From: VRUE01 sp036406595
GTDB lineage: Bacteria > Actinomycetota > Thermoleophilia > Solirubrobacterales > 70-9
Assembly (NCBI GenBank): GCA_036406595.1
Contig: DASXAR010000013.1
Span: 1 to 42,183, forward strand
Reading direction: 5' to 3'
Length of the DNA: 42,183 bases
Part shown: piece by piece, positions 1 to 8,807 of the stretch
Numbering within the stretch: the stretch's first letter is position 1
Layout of the letters: each line of letters begins with the position of its first letter
Position numbers and translations under genes: made by a program
Notes under the pieces: model-generated
The model's database searches: none
What the model was told of the DNA's origin: nothing
The model's input: only the letters and a program-made list of their open reading frames with translations

Positions 1-1668
1 TGCAGGAAAACGCCGTCGCCCGTCAGCGGGCTCTCTGACGTCACACAGGTCGCTCCGGCGGAAACCCACACCCTGGCGCTGCTCGCGAACGGGACCGTGG
101 TCGCGTGGGGCTACAACGGCAACGGCGAACTGGGGAACGGCAGCACAGACGAATCCAACACCCCGGTCGCGGTAAGCGGGATCTCGAATGCCGTCCAGGT
201 CTCCGCCGACTATTCGCACAGCCTCGCGCTGCTCGCCGACGGCCGGGTGATGGCCTGGGGCGAAAACGGCTACGGCCAGCTCGGCACCGGCTCGACCGAA
301 GGCCCCGAAGAATGCCCCACTTCATGCAGCATCGTTCCCAGGCCCGTGCCAGGGCTCTCCGACGCCGTCGCCATCTCGGCCGGCAACGGGTACAGCCTGG
401 CGCTGCTCGCGAACGGCACCGTGGTCGCCTGGGGCTTCGACGAAGACGGAACGATCGGAGACGGCACCGGCCACCAGGGCAGCGGCTGCCGCTGCGTGAC
501 GAGCCCGACCCCCGTGCCCGGAGTCTCGGATGCGATGGCGATCTCGGCCGGCTCGTATTTTGGGGCGGCCCTGCTGGCGGACGGACGCGTGATGGACTGG
601 GGCGCCGATTACGAGGGCCAGCTCGGGAACGGCACGAGCAAGACGACGGAAGCCACATGCAATTGCCTTGGCCCGGTCGTGGTGAGCGGGCTTTCGGGGG
701 CCACTGCAATCGTCGCCGGCGGTTACCACGCTCTGGCGCTGCTCCCCGACGGCACGCTGAAGGGCTGGGGCTACAACGGCGATGGCGAGCTCGCCACCGG
801 AAGTTTCACCGGCCCCGAAAGCTGCGGCGCGGATCCATGCAGCAAAGTTCCTCTGACGGTGGCGGGCGTTTCGGGCCCCGCGGGGATCGCCGCCGGGGTA
901 TTTCACACCCTCGCGTTGCGTTCTGACGGCATGGTCGACGCGTGGGGATTCAACCCCTGGGGCCAGCTCGGCGACGGAACCACGAACTCGGCGAACCACC
1001 CCCTCCTCGTCGGGGGGCTCGCCGGCGCGAGCGCGGTCGCGGCACATGATGGCGAGTCGTTCGCCCTGCTCGGGCCGGCTCAGACGCTGAGCGTCGGGCT
1101 TGCCGGCGCGGGTGCGGGCTCGGTCGGCGGGCCGGCCGGGATCCTCTGCCCGTCGGGCTGCTCGTTCAGGTATCCGCAGGGCGCGGTCGAGACGCTGCGT
1201 GCGGAGCCCGCGGCCGGCTCGGGCTTCGCGGGCTTCACCGGCGGCTGCACGGGTACCGGGATGTGCCGAGTCGCGATGAGCCAGGACCAGTCGGTGACCG
1301 CGACCTTCGGCCCGCCCAGGGGCACGAAGATCACCCATGCGAAGGTCAACAACCGAAGGCGGTCGGCGACCTTCCGATTCACCGCGCCCGGGGCGATAAC
1401 CGGCTACCAGTGCAAGCTGGTCGGGCTCGGGCATCACCGACGCCATCGGCACAAGGGGGCAAGGCGTAGGCGCGCTGCACTGCGACGGACGCACAAGCCC
1501 GCCTTTGGCGGCTGTGGGCAGGCGCGGAAGACCTACAAGCACCTGCGTCGCGGCCGATACATCTTCAGGGTCCGTGCCGTGGACATCCTGGGCGTAGACG
1601 CTAAGCCGGCAGTACGGCGCTTCGCGATCAAGCACCCACGGTCCGCGAAACATCGACACAGACATTGA
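1..1668 (+). CDS. RCC1-repeat secreted protein (5' truncated by window edge)
   Basis: The frame is open from base 1, so the N-terminus and any signal peptide lie outside the window. The fragment has about seven RCC1/BLIP-II repeats of 50-60 residues, each with an ALLADGxVxAWG-like strand followed by GxGQLGxG and a PVxVxGLSxAxxIxAG segment, so a beta-propeller is expected. After residue ~360 come a Cys-containing bacterial repeat region ending in VTATFGPP and a C-terminal Ig-like module with a basic His/Arg-rich tail. Such proteins are usually exported and bind partners; no enzymatic residues are visible. The stop overlaps the next ATG by one base (TGATG), so the following small secreted protein is probably co-translated. 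Glu is often coded GAA, unlike the housekeeping genes further right. Confidence 0.9.
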   Translation, partial: CRKTPSPVSGLSDVTQVAPAETHTLALLANGTVVAWGYNGNGELGNGSTDESNTPVAVSGISNAVQVSADYSHSLALLADGRVMAWGENGYGQLGTGSTEGPEECPTSCSIVPRPVPGLSDAVAISAGNGYSLALLANGTVVAWGFDEDGTIGDGTGHQGSGCRCVTSPTPVPGVSDAMAISAGSYFGAALLADGRVMDWGADYEGQLGNGTSKTTEATCNCLGPVVVSGLSGATAIVAGGYHALALLPDGTLKGWGYNGDGELATGSFTGPESCGADPCSKVPLTVAGVSGPAGIAAGVFHTLALRSDGMVDAWGFNPWGQLGDGTTNSANHPLLVGGLAGASAVAAHDGESFALLGPAQTLSVGLAGAGAGSVGGPAGILCPSGCSFRYPQGAVETLRAEPAAGSGFAGFTGGCTGTGMCRVAMSQDQSVTATFGPPRGTKITHAKVNNRRRSATFRFTAPGAITGYQCKLVGLGHHRRHRHKGARRRRAALRRTHKPAFGGCGQARKTYKHLRRGRYIFRVRAVDILGVDAKPAVRRFAIKHPRSAKHRHRH

Positions 1669-2282
1669 TGGCGTCCTCCGTGGTGCACAGGCTGTTCATA
1701 GCTTTCGTGGTCCTCGGCCTGGCAGCACTGGCGGCTGCGCCGGTCGGGGCCCGGACGAGCGCACCTCATCAGAGGAAGCAGTCGGCCAGGTCAGGGCACA
1801 CGCTGGCCCGGATCAGCCTTCGCAGGGCCGTCTGCGTCCGCCACCGGCGGTGCCGCCGACGTGGGGACCAGTCAGTTGTCGCCGATCAGCCTGCTTCCTC
1901 GATCGCCCCGGGCTTCACGCCCAGCCGTGCCGTTCCCAGGGACAGGACCCCTCCCAAGTTCGCCGGTCTGCAGTCGGCCTTCGCCTGCACGCCCGGGCCG
2001 CAGCGGCCCGGGCAGACGACGCCGTTCAATCTGAGCTGGGAAGCGGCAAGTGACGACGTGACTCGCGCCGATTTGATCCTCTACGACGTATATCTGGCGA
2101 CGACGCAGGGTGGGGAGGACTTCTCGACTCCGACCTGGACGACAGAGCCCGGGGCGACCAGCTTCCGGACCCCCGGCCTGCCGTCTCACGGCACCTTCTA
2201 CTTCGTCGTCCGGGCCCGCGATCAGGCGGGCAACGAGGATGCGAACCGGGTCGAGGTGCTCGGAAGCGACCCCTGCCTCTAG
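1668..2282 (+). CDS. Small secreted fibronectin type III-like protein
   Basis: 204 residues. The ATG at 1668 shares its A with the upstream stop, which supports this start over the TTG one codon earlier. Residues ~7-28 form a hydrophobic signal peptide ending near PVGA. A basic linker (residues 30-65) leads to a C-terminal beta domain of ~100 residues. That domain contains TPPKFAGLQSA, a PFNLSWEAASDD strand and a FYFVVRARDQAGNED strand, which is the typical end of an FnIII-like fold. The RCC1 gene just upstream has a similar C-terminal module (FRVRAVDILG), so the pair may be one surface-protein unit. The stop lies in a CTAG shared with the convergent neighbour. Precise function unknown. Confidence 0.75.
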   Translation: MASSVVHRLFIAFVVLGLAALAAAPVGARTSAPHQRKQSARSGHTLARISLRRAVCVRHRRCRRRGDQSVVADQPASSIAPGFTPSRAVPRDRTPPKFAGLQSAFACTPGPQRPGQTTPFNLSWEAASDDVTRADLILYDVYLATTQGGEDFSTPTWTTEPGATSFRTPGLPSHGTFYFVVRARDQAGNEDANRVEVLGSDPCL

Positions 2283-3019
2283 ACCACCCGTTCCCATTCC
2301 GCCTTGTCTGGCGGGCCCGGACAGAATTCGAACTTGAGCCGCTCCTCTCCGAGTGCGAGCAGGGAAGCCGAGACGGTGCCGAAGATGCCCTGGGCGCCGC
2401 CGTGGCGGACGTTGAGGGCGCGCGGATCGTCATATGGCCTGTCGACATCGGCGAGCAGCTCGGGCCAACCGCCCCAGCCTCCCGGCGCCCGATCCTCGGG
2501 TCGCGGCGCCGGGGCGGTCGCTGCCTCGAACTCCGGCAGCCAGTAGCGCTGGCGGGGGTTGCTCATGTCGTCGAGGTCGGCGGCGGTGACGATGTGGAGG
2601 CCGGGGGGGACCTCCTGCCGGACCGGCTGGGAGCCGTCGTAACGCCACCAGGTCACCAGGCCCGGCTCGGCGACGACCAGGTTGAAGGGCCGCACCAGAC
2701 GCAGGTCCTGGTCGGCGATCGCCTCGCTCCCGCCGCCGGCGGCGATCACCGGCAGCGCGCCGCGGCTCTGCGCCTCGCTGTCGGACAGCCCGGTCGGCTC
2801 GATCCGGTTGAGGATCGCGGCGACCCGCCGCTCGGCGGGATTGGCGGCAAGCCAGGTGCCGCCGGCCTCCCGGTCCCGCCCCCCGATCACGCCGGGGTGC
2901 TCCTCGGGCCACCACTCCGACGGCGGATCCCATCCTCGGGAACGGAACTCGTCGCGCGTCGAGGCAAGCAGCACGGGCCACCTCGACCCGGGCTCGATGG
3001 AGACGATCAGGGTGCACAT
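2279..3019 (-). CDS. NRDE/TANGO2 family protein
   Basis: About 246 residues from the chosen start. The N-terminus MCTLIV places Cys at position 2, as is typical of the NRDE (TANGO2, formerly DUF833) family, whose fold resembles Ntn hydrolases. That is why I prefer the ATG at 3019 over the ATG four codons upstream at 3031. The signature reads STRDE here instead of NRDE, followed by GGRDREAGGTWLA and a conserved LNR. Family members are linked to haem or lipid handling in eukaryotes; the bacterial role is not established. It converges on the small FnIII protein, with a shared CTAG as both stops. No clear operon partner. Confidence 0.85.
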   Translation of the reverse strand: MCTLIVSIEPGSRWPVLLASTRDEFRSRGWDPPSEWWPEEHPGVIGGRDREAGGTWLAANPAERRVAAILNRIEPTGLSDSEAQSRGALPVIAAGGGSEAIADQDLRLVRPFNLVVAEPGLVTWWRYDGSQPVRQEVPPGLHIVTAADLDDMSNPRQRYWLPEFEAATAPAPRPEDRAPGGWGGWPELLADVDRPYDDPRALNVRHGGAQGIFGTVSASLLALGEERLKFEFCPGPPDKAEWERVV

Positions 3020-3054
3020 CTTCACCGACATCTTCCCGCCTAGGATTCGTCACG

Positions 3055-3930
3055 TTGCGCGAATGGCCGCCGATAACCGAGCCTGAGCTGCTCGAGCGCC
3101 TCGCATTGGACGACGAGGGGTTCGTCGCCTTCATGCGGGAGCTCGCCGCCGCGATCCCCCCGCGCGAGTTCGACCGCGCAAAGTACGAGTGGGCGCTCGG
3201 CTACCCCTGGCAGCGGCCCAAAGGGTCCTACCTGTTGCGCGACGAAGAGGTCGGGCTACTCGAGGAGATGAGCATGGAGAAGCGGAAGGCCACGGTCGGC
3301 GCCTTCACCGGGGGCCGGCATCCGCTCCTCTCCTTCGGTGCCAACGCCGCGCCGAGCAGGCTTGCGGCGAAGTTCGCGCATTTCGAGGACGACGCCGATC
3401 GGGAGGCCCTTGTGCTGACCGGCGACCTGCACGGCGTCGACGTCGGCGCGGTCGCATCGCCGGGGATCCTCGGCTACATGCCGGCGACGCTGTTCGCCAG
3501 CCCGGAGACGGCGGTGCGCGCCGCCGTGGTCTGGGTCACCGCCGACCAGGCGACGCAGCTCGCCTGGTCGGAGCTGACCTACCAGCTTGGTTGCCTGGAA
3601 GAGGCGCGGTTCGAGATGGACGAGGCCGACGTCGAGATCGAGGACCTCTTCGCCTTCGTCGCGCGCCTCGGCGCCTTCTGCATCGACGGCTCGCCTGTCG
3701 CAATGGCGGCGATCCCGGCGAAGGGTCGAACCGCACCAGCCATGACCCAGGAGGAGCTGCTCGACGAGGTTGCGATGCGCGTCCTCGGCCCCGATGCCAG
3801 GGCCGAGGAGCTGGTTCGGGCCGTCTTCGACGACATCACCGCCGTAATGCGCGTCGCCGCGGACACAGTCTGGCCCTTCGCCCAGCAGCTGCAGTCGCGC
3901 TGGACGCCGCTTCCGTCGCAGACGCGGTAA
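3055..3930 (+). CDS. Gamma-glutamylcyclotransferase/AIG2-like protein (tentative)
   Basis: 291 residues from a TTG; an AGGA lies about nine bases upstream, so the start is moderately supported. The middle of the protein reads like a GGCT/AIG2 barrel. A FGANAAPSRLAAKF segment (residues ~94-107) resembles the YGSN...RL substrate loop. It is followed by LTGDLHGV, a GYMPATLF strand, and VVWVTADQATQL leading to WSELTYQL, where the Glu would match the catalytic acid. Flanking helices at both ends are longer than in simple GGCT proteins. If correct, it acts on a gamma-glutamyl or related amide. I infer this from motif layout only; it could be an unrelated conserved protein. Divergent from the TANGO2 gene with a very short gap. 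Confidence 0.7.
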   Translation: MREWPPITEPELLERLALDDEGFVAFMRELAAAIPPREFDRAKYEWALGYPWQRPKGSYLLRDEEVGLLEEMSMEKRKATVGAFTGGRHPLLSFGANAAPSRLAAKFAHFEDDADREALVLTGDLHGVDVGAVASPGILGYMPATLFASPETAVRAAVVWVTADQATQLAWSELTYQLGCLEEARFEMDEADVEIEDLFAFVARLGAFCIDGSPVAMAAIPAKGRTAPAMTQEELLDEVAMRVLGPDARAEELVRAVFDDITAVMRVAADTVWPFAQQLQSRWTPLPSQTR

Positions 3931-3957
3931 CAGGCCGGACGACCGATAATTGCGGTC

Positions 3958-4599
3958 GTGGCCGTCGAGGAGTGGAAGACGGAGGCGCACGTGGATCGCT
4001 ATCTGCGTCGGGCGGAAGAGTTCCCGCACCGGGCGGAAGGCGAGGGCGTTCTGCTCGAGCACGTTCCTCTCGAGGCCCGCCGCATCCTCGACCTCGGAAC
4101 CGGTGACGGCAGGTTGCTCGCCCTTCTGATGACAGACCGGGGCGACATGTCGGCCGTCGGCGTCGACTACTCGGAGCCGATGCTCGAGGCGGCCGGACGG
4201 CGGTTCGGCGGCGAGGAGAGGATCGAGATCGTCGCCCACGACCTCGCCAGACCGCTTCCCGCGCTCGGGCGCTTCGACGCTGTCGTCTCCTCGATGGCGA
4301 TTCACCACCTCGAGCACGACCGCAAGCAGGCGCTCTATGGCGAGGTCTTCGACCTGCTCGAGCCCGGCGGGGTGTTCGCCAACTTCGAGCATGTCGCCTC
4401 GGCCACGCCGCGGCTGCACGAGCGGTTCTTCGCCGCGATCGGCGAGCCGGTCGAGAACGAGGATCCCTCCGACCGGCTGCTCGACGTCGAGACCCAGCTC
4501 GGGTGGTTGCGCGAGATCGGCTTCGAGGACGTCGACTGCTACTGGAAGTGGCTCGAGATGGCTCTGCTGATCGGCGTAAAGCCGGATCGGAGCCCGTGA
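3958..4599 (+). CDS. Class I SAM-dependent methyltransferase
   Basis: 213 residues. Motif I is LDLGTGDGR (residues ~43-51), followed by VGVDYSEPML with the acidic ribose-binding Asp, then HDLARPLP and the post-motif FDAVVSSMAIHHLEHD, typical of small-molecule methyltransferases. I kept the GTG at 3958 because the EEWKTEAHVDRYL segment looks like a genuine N-terminal helix. A second GTG at 3991 has a better Shine-Dalgarno (GGAGG, five bases away) and would remove 11 residues. The stop overlaps the ATG of the next FAD enzyme (GTGATGA), so the two are translationally coupled and may modify the same substrate. Substrate unknown. Confidence 0.88.
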   Translation: MAVEEWKTEAHVDRYLRRAEEFPHRAEGEGVLLEHVPLEARRILDLGTGDGRLLALLMTDRGDMSAVGVDYSEPMLEAAGRRFGGEERIEIVAHDLARPLPALGRFDAVVSSMAIHHLEHDRKQALYGEVFDLLEPGGVFANFEHVASATPRLHERFFAAIGEPVENEDPSDRLLDVETQLGWLREIGFEDVDCYWKWLEMALLIGVKPDRSP

Positions 4600-5855
4600 T
4601 GAGCGAGTACGACGCGGTCGTCGTCGGCGGCAGCATCGCCGGCTGCACCGTGGCGACCTTCCTTGCCCGCCAGGGAGCGAGGGTCGCGCTGCTGGAGCGC
4701 TCGCCGCGGGAGGATGCCTACAAGGTCATCTGCACCCATTCGATCCAGGCCTCGGCGACCAATACCCTGCGCCGCCTCGGGCTCACCGAGCAAATCGAGG
4801 CCGCGGGCGGCCTCCGCAACAGCGCCAAGTTCTGGGCGCGGGGCGATTGGATCTTCCCGCAGCCTCCTCCGGGAGTGGCGGAGCTTCCCTACGGCTACAA
4901 CATCCGCCGCGAGCGCTTCGACCCGATGATCCGCTCGCTCGCGGCCTCGACCGAGGGCGTCGACTACCTGCCGGGCGCGGCGGTCATCGAGCTGCTCAGG
5001 GATGCCCAGGGAAGATTGGACGGGGTGCGGGCCCTCGTCGACGGCGAGCAGGAGCGCGAGGTGCGTGCCCGCCTGGTGATCGGCGCAGACGGGCGCGACT
5101 CGAGCGTCGCCGCGCTGGCCGGCCTCCCCGCCAGGGAGAAGCACAACGCCCGTTTCGCCTACTTCGCCCACTACCAGGACCTCGACTTCCCCGGTCCGGC
5201 GGCGATCGGCTGGTTCCTCGAGCCCGGGGCGGCGGCGGTCTTCAAGAACGACGACGGCATCGCGGTGGTCGCCTGCGTGCCCCACGAGGACCGGCTTCCC
5301 GAGTTCCGCGAGGATCTCGAGGGCGCCTACACGCGCTACCTCGCAGCGCTTCCCGAAGGCCCCGATCTATCCGGCGCGCGCAGGGTCAGCAGGATCATGG
5401 GCCGCCTCGAGATGTCGAACATCCGGCGCCGCGTCTCGGCCCCCGGAGTTGCCCTGGTCGGCGACGCCGCGCAGGCCTCCGACCCCCTCTGGGGGGTGGG
5501 TTGCGGCTGGGCCCTGCAGACCGGCGAGTGGCTGGCGCAGGAGCTCGCCGGCACCTTCGGCTCGCCGCGGGAGATAGACCGGGCGCTCGTCCGCTACCGG
5601 CGCAAGCACCGGCGGCAGCTTGCCGCCCACCATTGGATGATCTCCGACTTCGCCACGGGGCGCCCCCTCAACCCGGCTGAGCGGATCCTCTTCACCGCCG
5701 CCGCTCGGGACCAGGTCGTCGCCCGCGGCATGTTCCGCCTCGCCACCCGGATGGCGACTCCGCAGCGGGCGCTGACCCCGAGGCTGCTCGCGCGGGCAGG
5801 TTGGGTGAGCGCGCGGGCGGCCCTCGATCGCGCCCGCGCCGCGCCGACCGGCTAG
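4599..5855 (+). CDS. FAD-dependent oxidoreductase, geranylgeranyl reductase/PHBH-like
   Basis: 418 residues, ATG inside the stop of the methyltransferase. The N-terminal Rossmann motif is VVVGGSIAGCTVATFLARQG, then an acidic residue in LLERSP. RLVIGADGRDSSVAALAG is the central DG motif, and VALVGDAAQASDPLWGVG is the GD motif that binds FAD phosphate and ribose. This order marks the p-hydroxybenzoate hydroxylase/geranylgeranyl reductase superfamily, cytosolic or membrane-associated. Members hydroxylate aromatics or reduce isoprenoid double bonds; the sequence does not decide between these. Coupling to a methyltransferase suggests a tailoring or lipid-modification pair. It ends in a CTAG shared with the convergent flavoenzyme. 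Confidence 0.88.
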   Translation: MSEYDAVVVGGSIAGCTVATFLARQGARVALLERSPREDAYKVICTHSIQASATNTLRRLGLTEQIEAAGGLRNSAKFWARGDWIFPQPPPGVAELPYGYNIRRERFDPMIRSLAASTEGVDYLPGAAVIELLRDAQGRLDGVRALVDGEQEREVRARLVIGADGRDSSVAALAGLPAREKHNARFAYFAHYQDLDFPGPAAIGWFLEPGAAAVFKNDDGIAVVACVPHEDRLPEFREDLEGAYTRYLAALPEGPDLSGARRVSRIMGRLEMSNIRRRVSAPGVALVGDAAQASDPLWGVGCGWALQTGEWLAQELAGTFGSPREIDRALVRYRRKHRRQLAAHHWMISDFATGRPLNPAERILFTAAARDQVVARGMFRLATRMATPQRALTPRLLARAGWVSARAALDRARAAPTG

Positions 5856-7261
5856 TCGGGCGAGATGTTCTGGTTGAGGCGGAAGAGGTTGCCGGGGTCG
5901 TAGCGGCGCTTCAGCGCCTTCAGCCGCTCGTACTTTTCGGCGCCGTAGGCGTCGCGGACGCGCTCCTCGCCCTCATCCATCAGGAAGTTCGAGTAGACGG
6001 TGCCGGTGTGATGGGGCTCGAGCGCCGACCAGAGGTGGCGCACCCACTGGCGCTCCTCGTCGAACCCGTCCGGGCCCGCGGTCATCGCGGTGATGTTGAA
6101 AGTGTGCCCGGCACGTCGGCCGTTGAACGCTGTCGCGTCCTCGCCGACCTTCGAGAGGGCGCCGCCCATCTGCCAGATCGGGAAGGCGGTCAGCGGCGAG
6201 CGGATTCGCATCGAGTGCTCAACGGTCGTCTCGATCACCTCGTCGGTGAGCTCGGCCACGTCGCAGGAGCGCATGTAGTACCACTGGCCGTGCGGGAAGG
6301 AGGGGTCGAACATCGACTGGTGCTCGAGAAATGGCTTCGGCTCGCAGAGGTCGAGCACCGGCGACCCGAACGCCTTCAGCGGCGCGATCGCCTCCTCACC
6401 CGCCTCGACCGATCCCGCGAAGCAGCAGACGACCGCGACCACCGGCTTTCCCTGCAGCTCGACCGGGATGAACGGGAGGGTCGGCGCCATGCGATGGATG
6501 ACGATCGTCATCAGCTCGTCGGGCGCCGCCGCGATCCACTCCCGGTAGAAGCGGAGCAGCTCGGGCGAGTCCTCCATCGTCCAGAAGATGGGACCGGCCA
6601 GCACGATCGGGCCGAGCGGATTGAGGCGGAACTCGAACTCGGTGACGACGCCGAAGTTCCCGCCGCCCCCGCGGAGCCCCCAGAAGAGGTCGGCGTTCTC
6701 GTCCTCGCTTGCCCGGAGGCGCTCGCCCTCGGCGGTGACCAGCTCGACCGAAAGAAGCTGGTCGATGGTCAGACCGTATTTGCGCTGAAGCCAGCCGATG
6801 CCCCCACCGAGGGTCAACCCCGCGAGGCCGGTGTGAGTGACGATCCCCGCCGGGACCGCGAGGCCGAACTGCTGAGTCGCCTCGTCGAGCTCGCCCAGGA
6901 GCACGCCGCCCTCGGCGCGCACCGTGCGAGCCTCTGGATCGACCGCTATCCCCCTCATCGGCCCGAGGTCGAGGACGATGCCGCCGTCGCAGGTGGATTG
7001 GCCGGGGAAGCTGTGGCCGCCGCCACGGACCGCCAGCGGCAGGCCGGTGCGCCGTGTGAGCGAAAGCACCGCGGCGACGTCGCCGGCCCCACTGCAGCGC
7101 GCAATCAGCGCCGGACGACGGTCGATCGAGCCGTTCCATACCGCGCGCCTCAGGTCAAAGTCCGGGTCCTCCGGCTGTACGAGCTCGCCGTCGAACGATC
7201 CCTCCAGGTCGGCCATCGCGGCCCGGTCCACACTGATTGCGCTCGCCGGCTCGGTGCTCAA
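5852..7261 (-). CDS. FAD-linked oxidase with berberine-bridge C-terminal domain
   Basis: About 470 residues. The PCMH-type FAD domain carries RGGGHSFPG, whose His is the expected 8-alpha-histidyl attachment, then LTLGGGIGWLQRKYGL and WGLRGGGGNFGVVTEF. The C-terminal BBE domain ends with YERLKALKRRYDPGNLFRLNQNI. At the site where bicovalent BBE enzymes have the 6-S-cysteinyl Cys (AGWCPTVG type), this protein reads AGIVTHTG, so only a single covalent flavin bond is expected. Likely activity is oxidation of an alcohol, sugar or similar substrate with O2. I chose the TTG at 7261 because GGAGGGG lies just upstream; a GTG at 7309 gives a 16-residue longer N-terminus without a ribosome site, and an ATG at 7216 is also possible. 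Confidence 0.9.
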   Translation of the reverse strand: MSTEPASAISVDRAAMADLEGSFDGELVQPEDPDFDLRRAVWNGSIDRRPALIARCSGAGDVAAVLSLTRRTGLPLAVRGGGHSFPGQSTCDGGIVLDLGPMRGIAVDPEARTVRAEGGVLLGELDEATQQFGLAVPAGIVTHTGLAGLTLGGGIGWLQRKYGLTIDQLLSVELVTAEGERLRASEDENADLFWGLRGGGGNFGVVTEFEFRLNPLGPIVLAGPIFWTMEDSPELLRFYREWIAAAPDELMTIVIHRMAPTLPFIPVELQGKPVVAVVCCFAGSVEAGEEAIAPLKAFGSPVLDLCEPKPFLEHQSMFDPSFPHGQWYYMRSCDVAELTDEVIETTVEHSMRIRSPLTAFPIWQMGGALSKVGEDATAFNGRRAGHTFNITAMTAGPDGFDEERQWVRHLWSALEPHHTGTVYSNFLMDEGEERVRDAYGAEKYERLKALKRRYDPGNLFRLNQNISPD

Positions 7262-7413
7262 TGCCCCTCCATCCTCGCCGCGCGGAGGCGGCTGGTCAAC
7301 GGTACTCACAGGCCGACACCAGTATGCCCACGCACCGGCCGGCAGCCACGCAGCCTGTAAGCGATCTGACCGATCGGCTTGCCCCGACCCCCTACCGGCG
7401 GGACAATCCGGGC

Positions 7414-7548
7414 ATGGTCTCTCCCGTCGTCATAGGCGGCTTTGCCGCGATCGACGCGGCGCTGATCGGCCAACTGGCCTATGCGCTCCGTGACTACGAG
7501 AAGCGTTACCGGGACGAGGCGACCGCGCCCCGCGATCGACACCGCTAG
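7414..7548 (+). CDS. Small hypothetical membrane-anchored protein (44 aa)
   Basis: An ATG begins a 44-residue frame with one hydrophobic stretch (VSPVVIGGFAAIDAALIGQL, residues 2-21) and a charged, Tyr-rich tail. It lies in the gap between the BBE-type oxidase and the P450. Its stop is a CTAG that also serves as the P450 stop, the same arrangement seen at three other convergent junctions here. That supports a real, if tiny, gene. Ribosome binding is not obvious and no family is recognised. Confidence 0.4.
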   Translation: MVSPVVIGGFAAIDAALIGQLAYALRDYEKRYRDEATAPRDRHR

Positions 7549-8774
7549 GCGCCGAGCCGCACCGGCATCGTCTTCAGCTGGTTGAGGAAGGCGGTCTCGG
7601 CGAACCTCGGGCTGCCCGCAAGCGCCATGTTTGGGTAGCGCGCGAGGGTCTCCTCGAAGAGTATTTTCAGCTCGAGCCGGGCCAGCGCGGTGCCGAGGCA
7701 GAAGTGACGTCCTCCTGCGCCGAACGCCTGGTGCTCGGGGTTGCGGAGGACATCGAAGCGGTCCGGGTCCTCGTAGCGGGTCTCGTCGCGGTTCGACGAG
7801 GCGTACCACATAACGACCTTCTCGCCCTCGGCGATCGTCCTGCCGTTCAGCTCGGTGTCCTCCGTCGCCGTGCGGCGGAAGTGCGCAAAGGCCGGATACA
7901 TCCTCAGCATCTCCTCGACCGCGCCGGGAATCAGCGAGGGGTCGTCGAGCAGCAGTCGGCGCTGGTCGGGATGCTCGATCAGGGCGCGCATGCCGCTGCA
8001 GTAGGTCGCCTTGGTGCTGTCATTGCCGGCCGCGACGAGGAGGAAGAAGCCCATCACGATCTCGTGTTCCTCGAGCTTCTGGCCTTCGATCTCGGCATGG
8101 ACGAGAACGCTGGTCAGGTCATCGGTCGGGTTCTCGCGGCGTTCCGCGATCATCCTGTTGCAGCGCTCGAAGATTTCGGGGACCGTCTTCTCGACCGCGC
8201 CCTCGATGCCGTCCGGGTTGAGGTCCGGGTCGCCCGCCCCGAGCGTCGTGTTCATCAATTCCGCCCAGATCGCGTCGTCCTCCTCCGGGATCCCCATGAA
8301 GCTTCCGATCACCCGCGAGACGGCCGGCTGCGCGACGTCGACGACCAGGTCGCAGGTCTCGCGGCCGTCGAGTCGATCGAGGACACGGACGACGATCTCG
8401 CGGATCTCCTCCTCGTGTGCGGCGATCCGCTTCGGCGTGAAGCCGGCCTGGAAAAGGGCCTTGATCCGATCGTGCTTCGGCGGGTCCATGCCGATGAACA
8501 TCGCCTGCACGAGCTCGAGCGGAAAGACCTCGGTGATCGCCGTCACGCCCCCCCGTTCGGAGGAGTAGGTCTGCCAGTCCCGGCTCACCTCGTAGACATC
8601 ATCGGCTTTGGTCACCGACCAGTAGCCCGCCGACTCGGGGTATTCGGTGATCTTCGAGGTCCAGTGCACCGGGCACTTCTGCCGCAGCTCCTTGAACAGG
8701 GCGTGGGGCGGGCCATCGACCCACAGCTCCCTCTCGGTTACGAGAACGTCCTTCAGGTCTCCGTCATCGGCCAT
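7545..8774 (-). CDS. Cytochrome P450
   Basis: 409 residues, a normal length for a soluble bacterial P450. The haem-binding loop is FGAGGRHFCLG with Cys359 as axial ligand. The K-helix ExxR is Glu288-Met-Leu-Arg291. The I-helix oxygen-binding motif is AAGNDST at 248-254, and MDPPKHDRIKALF near residue 96 is the usual B/C-region signature. The ATG at 8774 has a strong GAGGAGGG about four bases upstream, so I prefer it to the GTG at 8798. The enzyme would hydroxylate a hydrophobic substrate using electrons from a ferredoxin or reductase; none is encoded nearby. The next gene upstream on the same strand is an FAD monooxygenase-type gene, starting 33 bases beyond the P450 start, so the two are probably co-transcribed. 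Confidence 0.95.
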   Translation of the reverse strand: MADDGDLKDVLVTERELWVDGPPHALFKELRQKCPVHWTSKITEYPESAGYWSVTKADDVYEVSRDWQTYSSERGGVTAITEVFPLELVQAMFIGMDPPKHDRIKALFQAGFTPKRIAAHEEEIREIVVRVLDRLDGRETCDLVVDVAQPAVSRVIGSFMGIPEEDDAIWAELMNTTLGAGDPDLNPDGIEGAVEKTVPEIFERCNRMIAERRENPTDDLTSVLVHAEIEGQKLEEHEIVMGFFLLVAAGNDSTKATYCSGMRALIEHPDQRRLLLDDPSLIPGAVEEMLRMYPAFAHFRRTATEDTELNGRTIAEGEKVVMWYASSNRDETRYEDPDRFDVLRNPEHQAFGAGGRHFCLGTALARLELKILFEETLARYPNMALAGSPRFAETAFLNQLKTMPVRLGA

Positions 8775-8807
8775 TCGGCCCTCCTCGTCGCGCGGCACGC
8801 TGGGATG

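Noticed and set aside
3256..4419. 387-codon minus-strand frame
   Set aside because: Antisense shadow of two plus-strand genes.
5801..7360. 519-codon plus-strand frame
   Set aside because: Antisense to the BBE-type oxidase, whose motifs are unmistakable.
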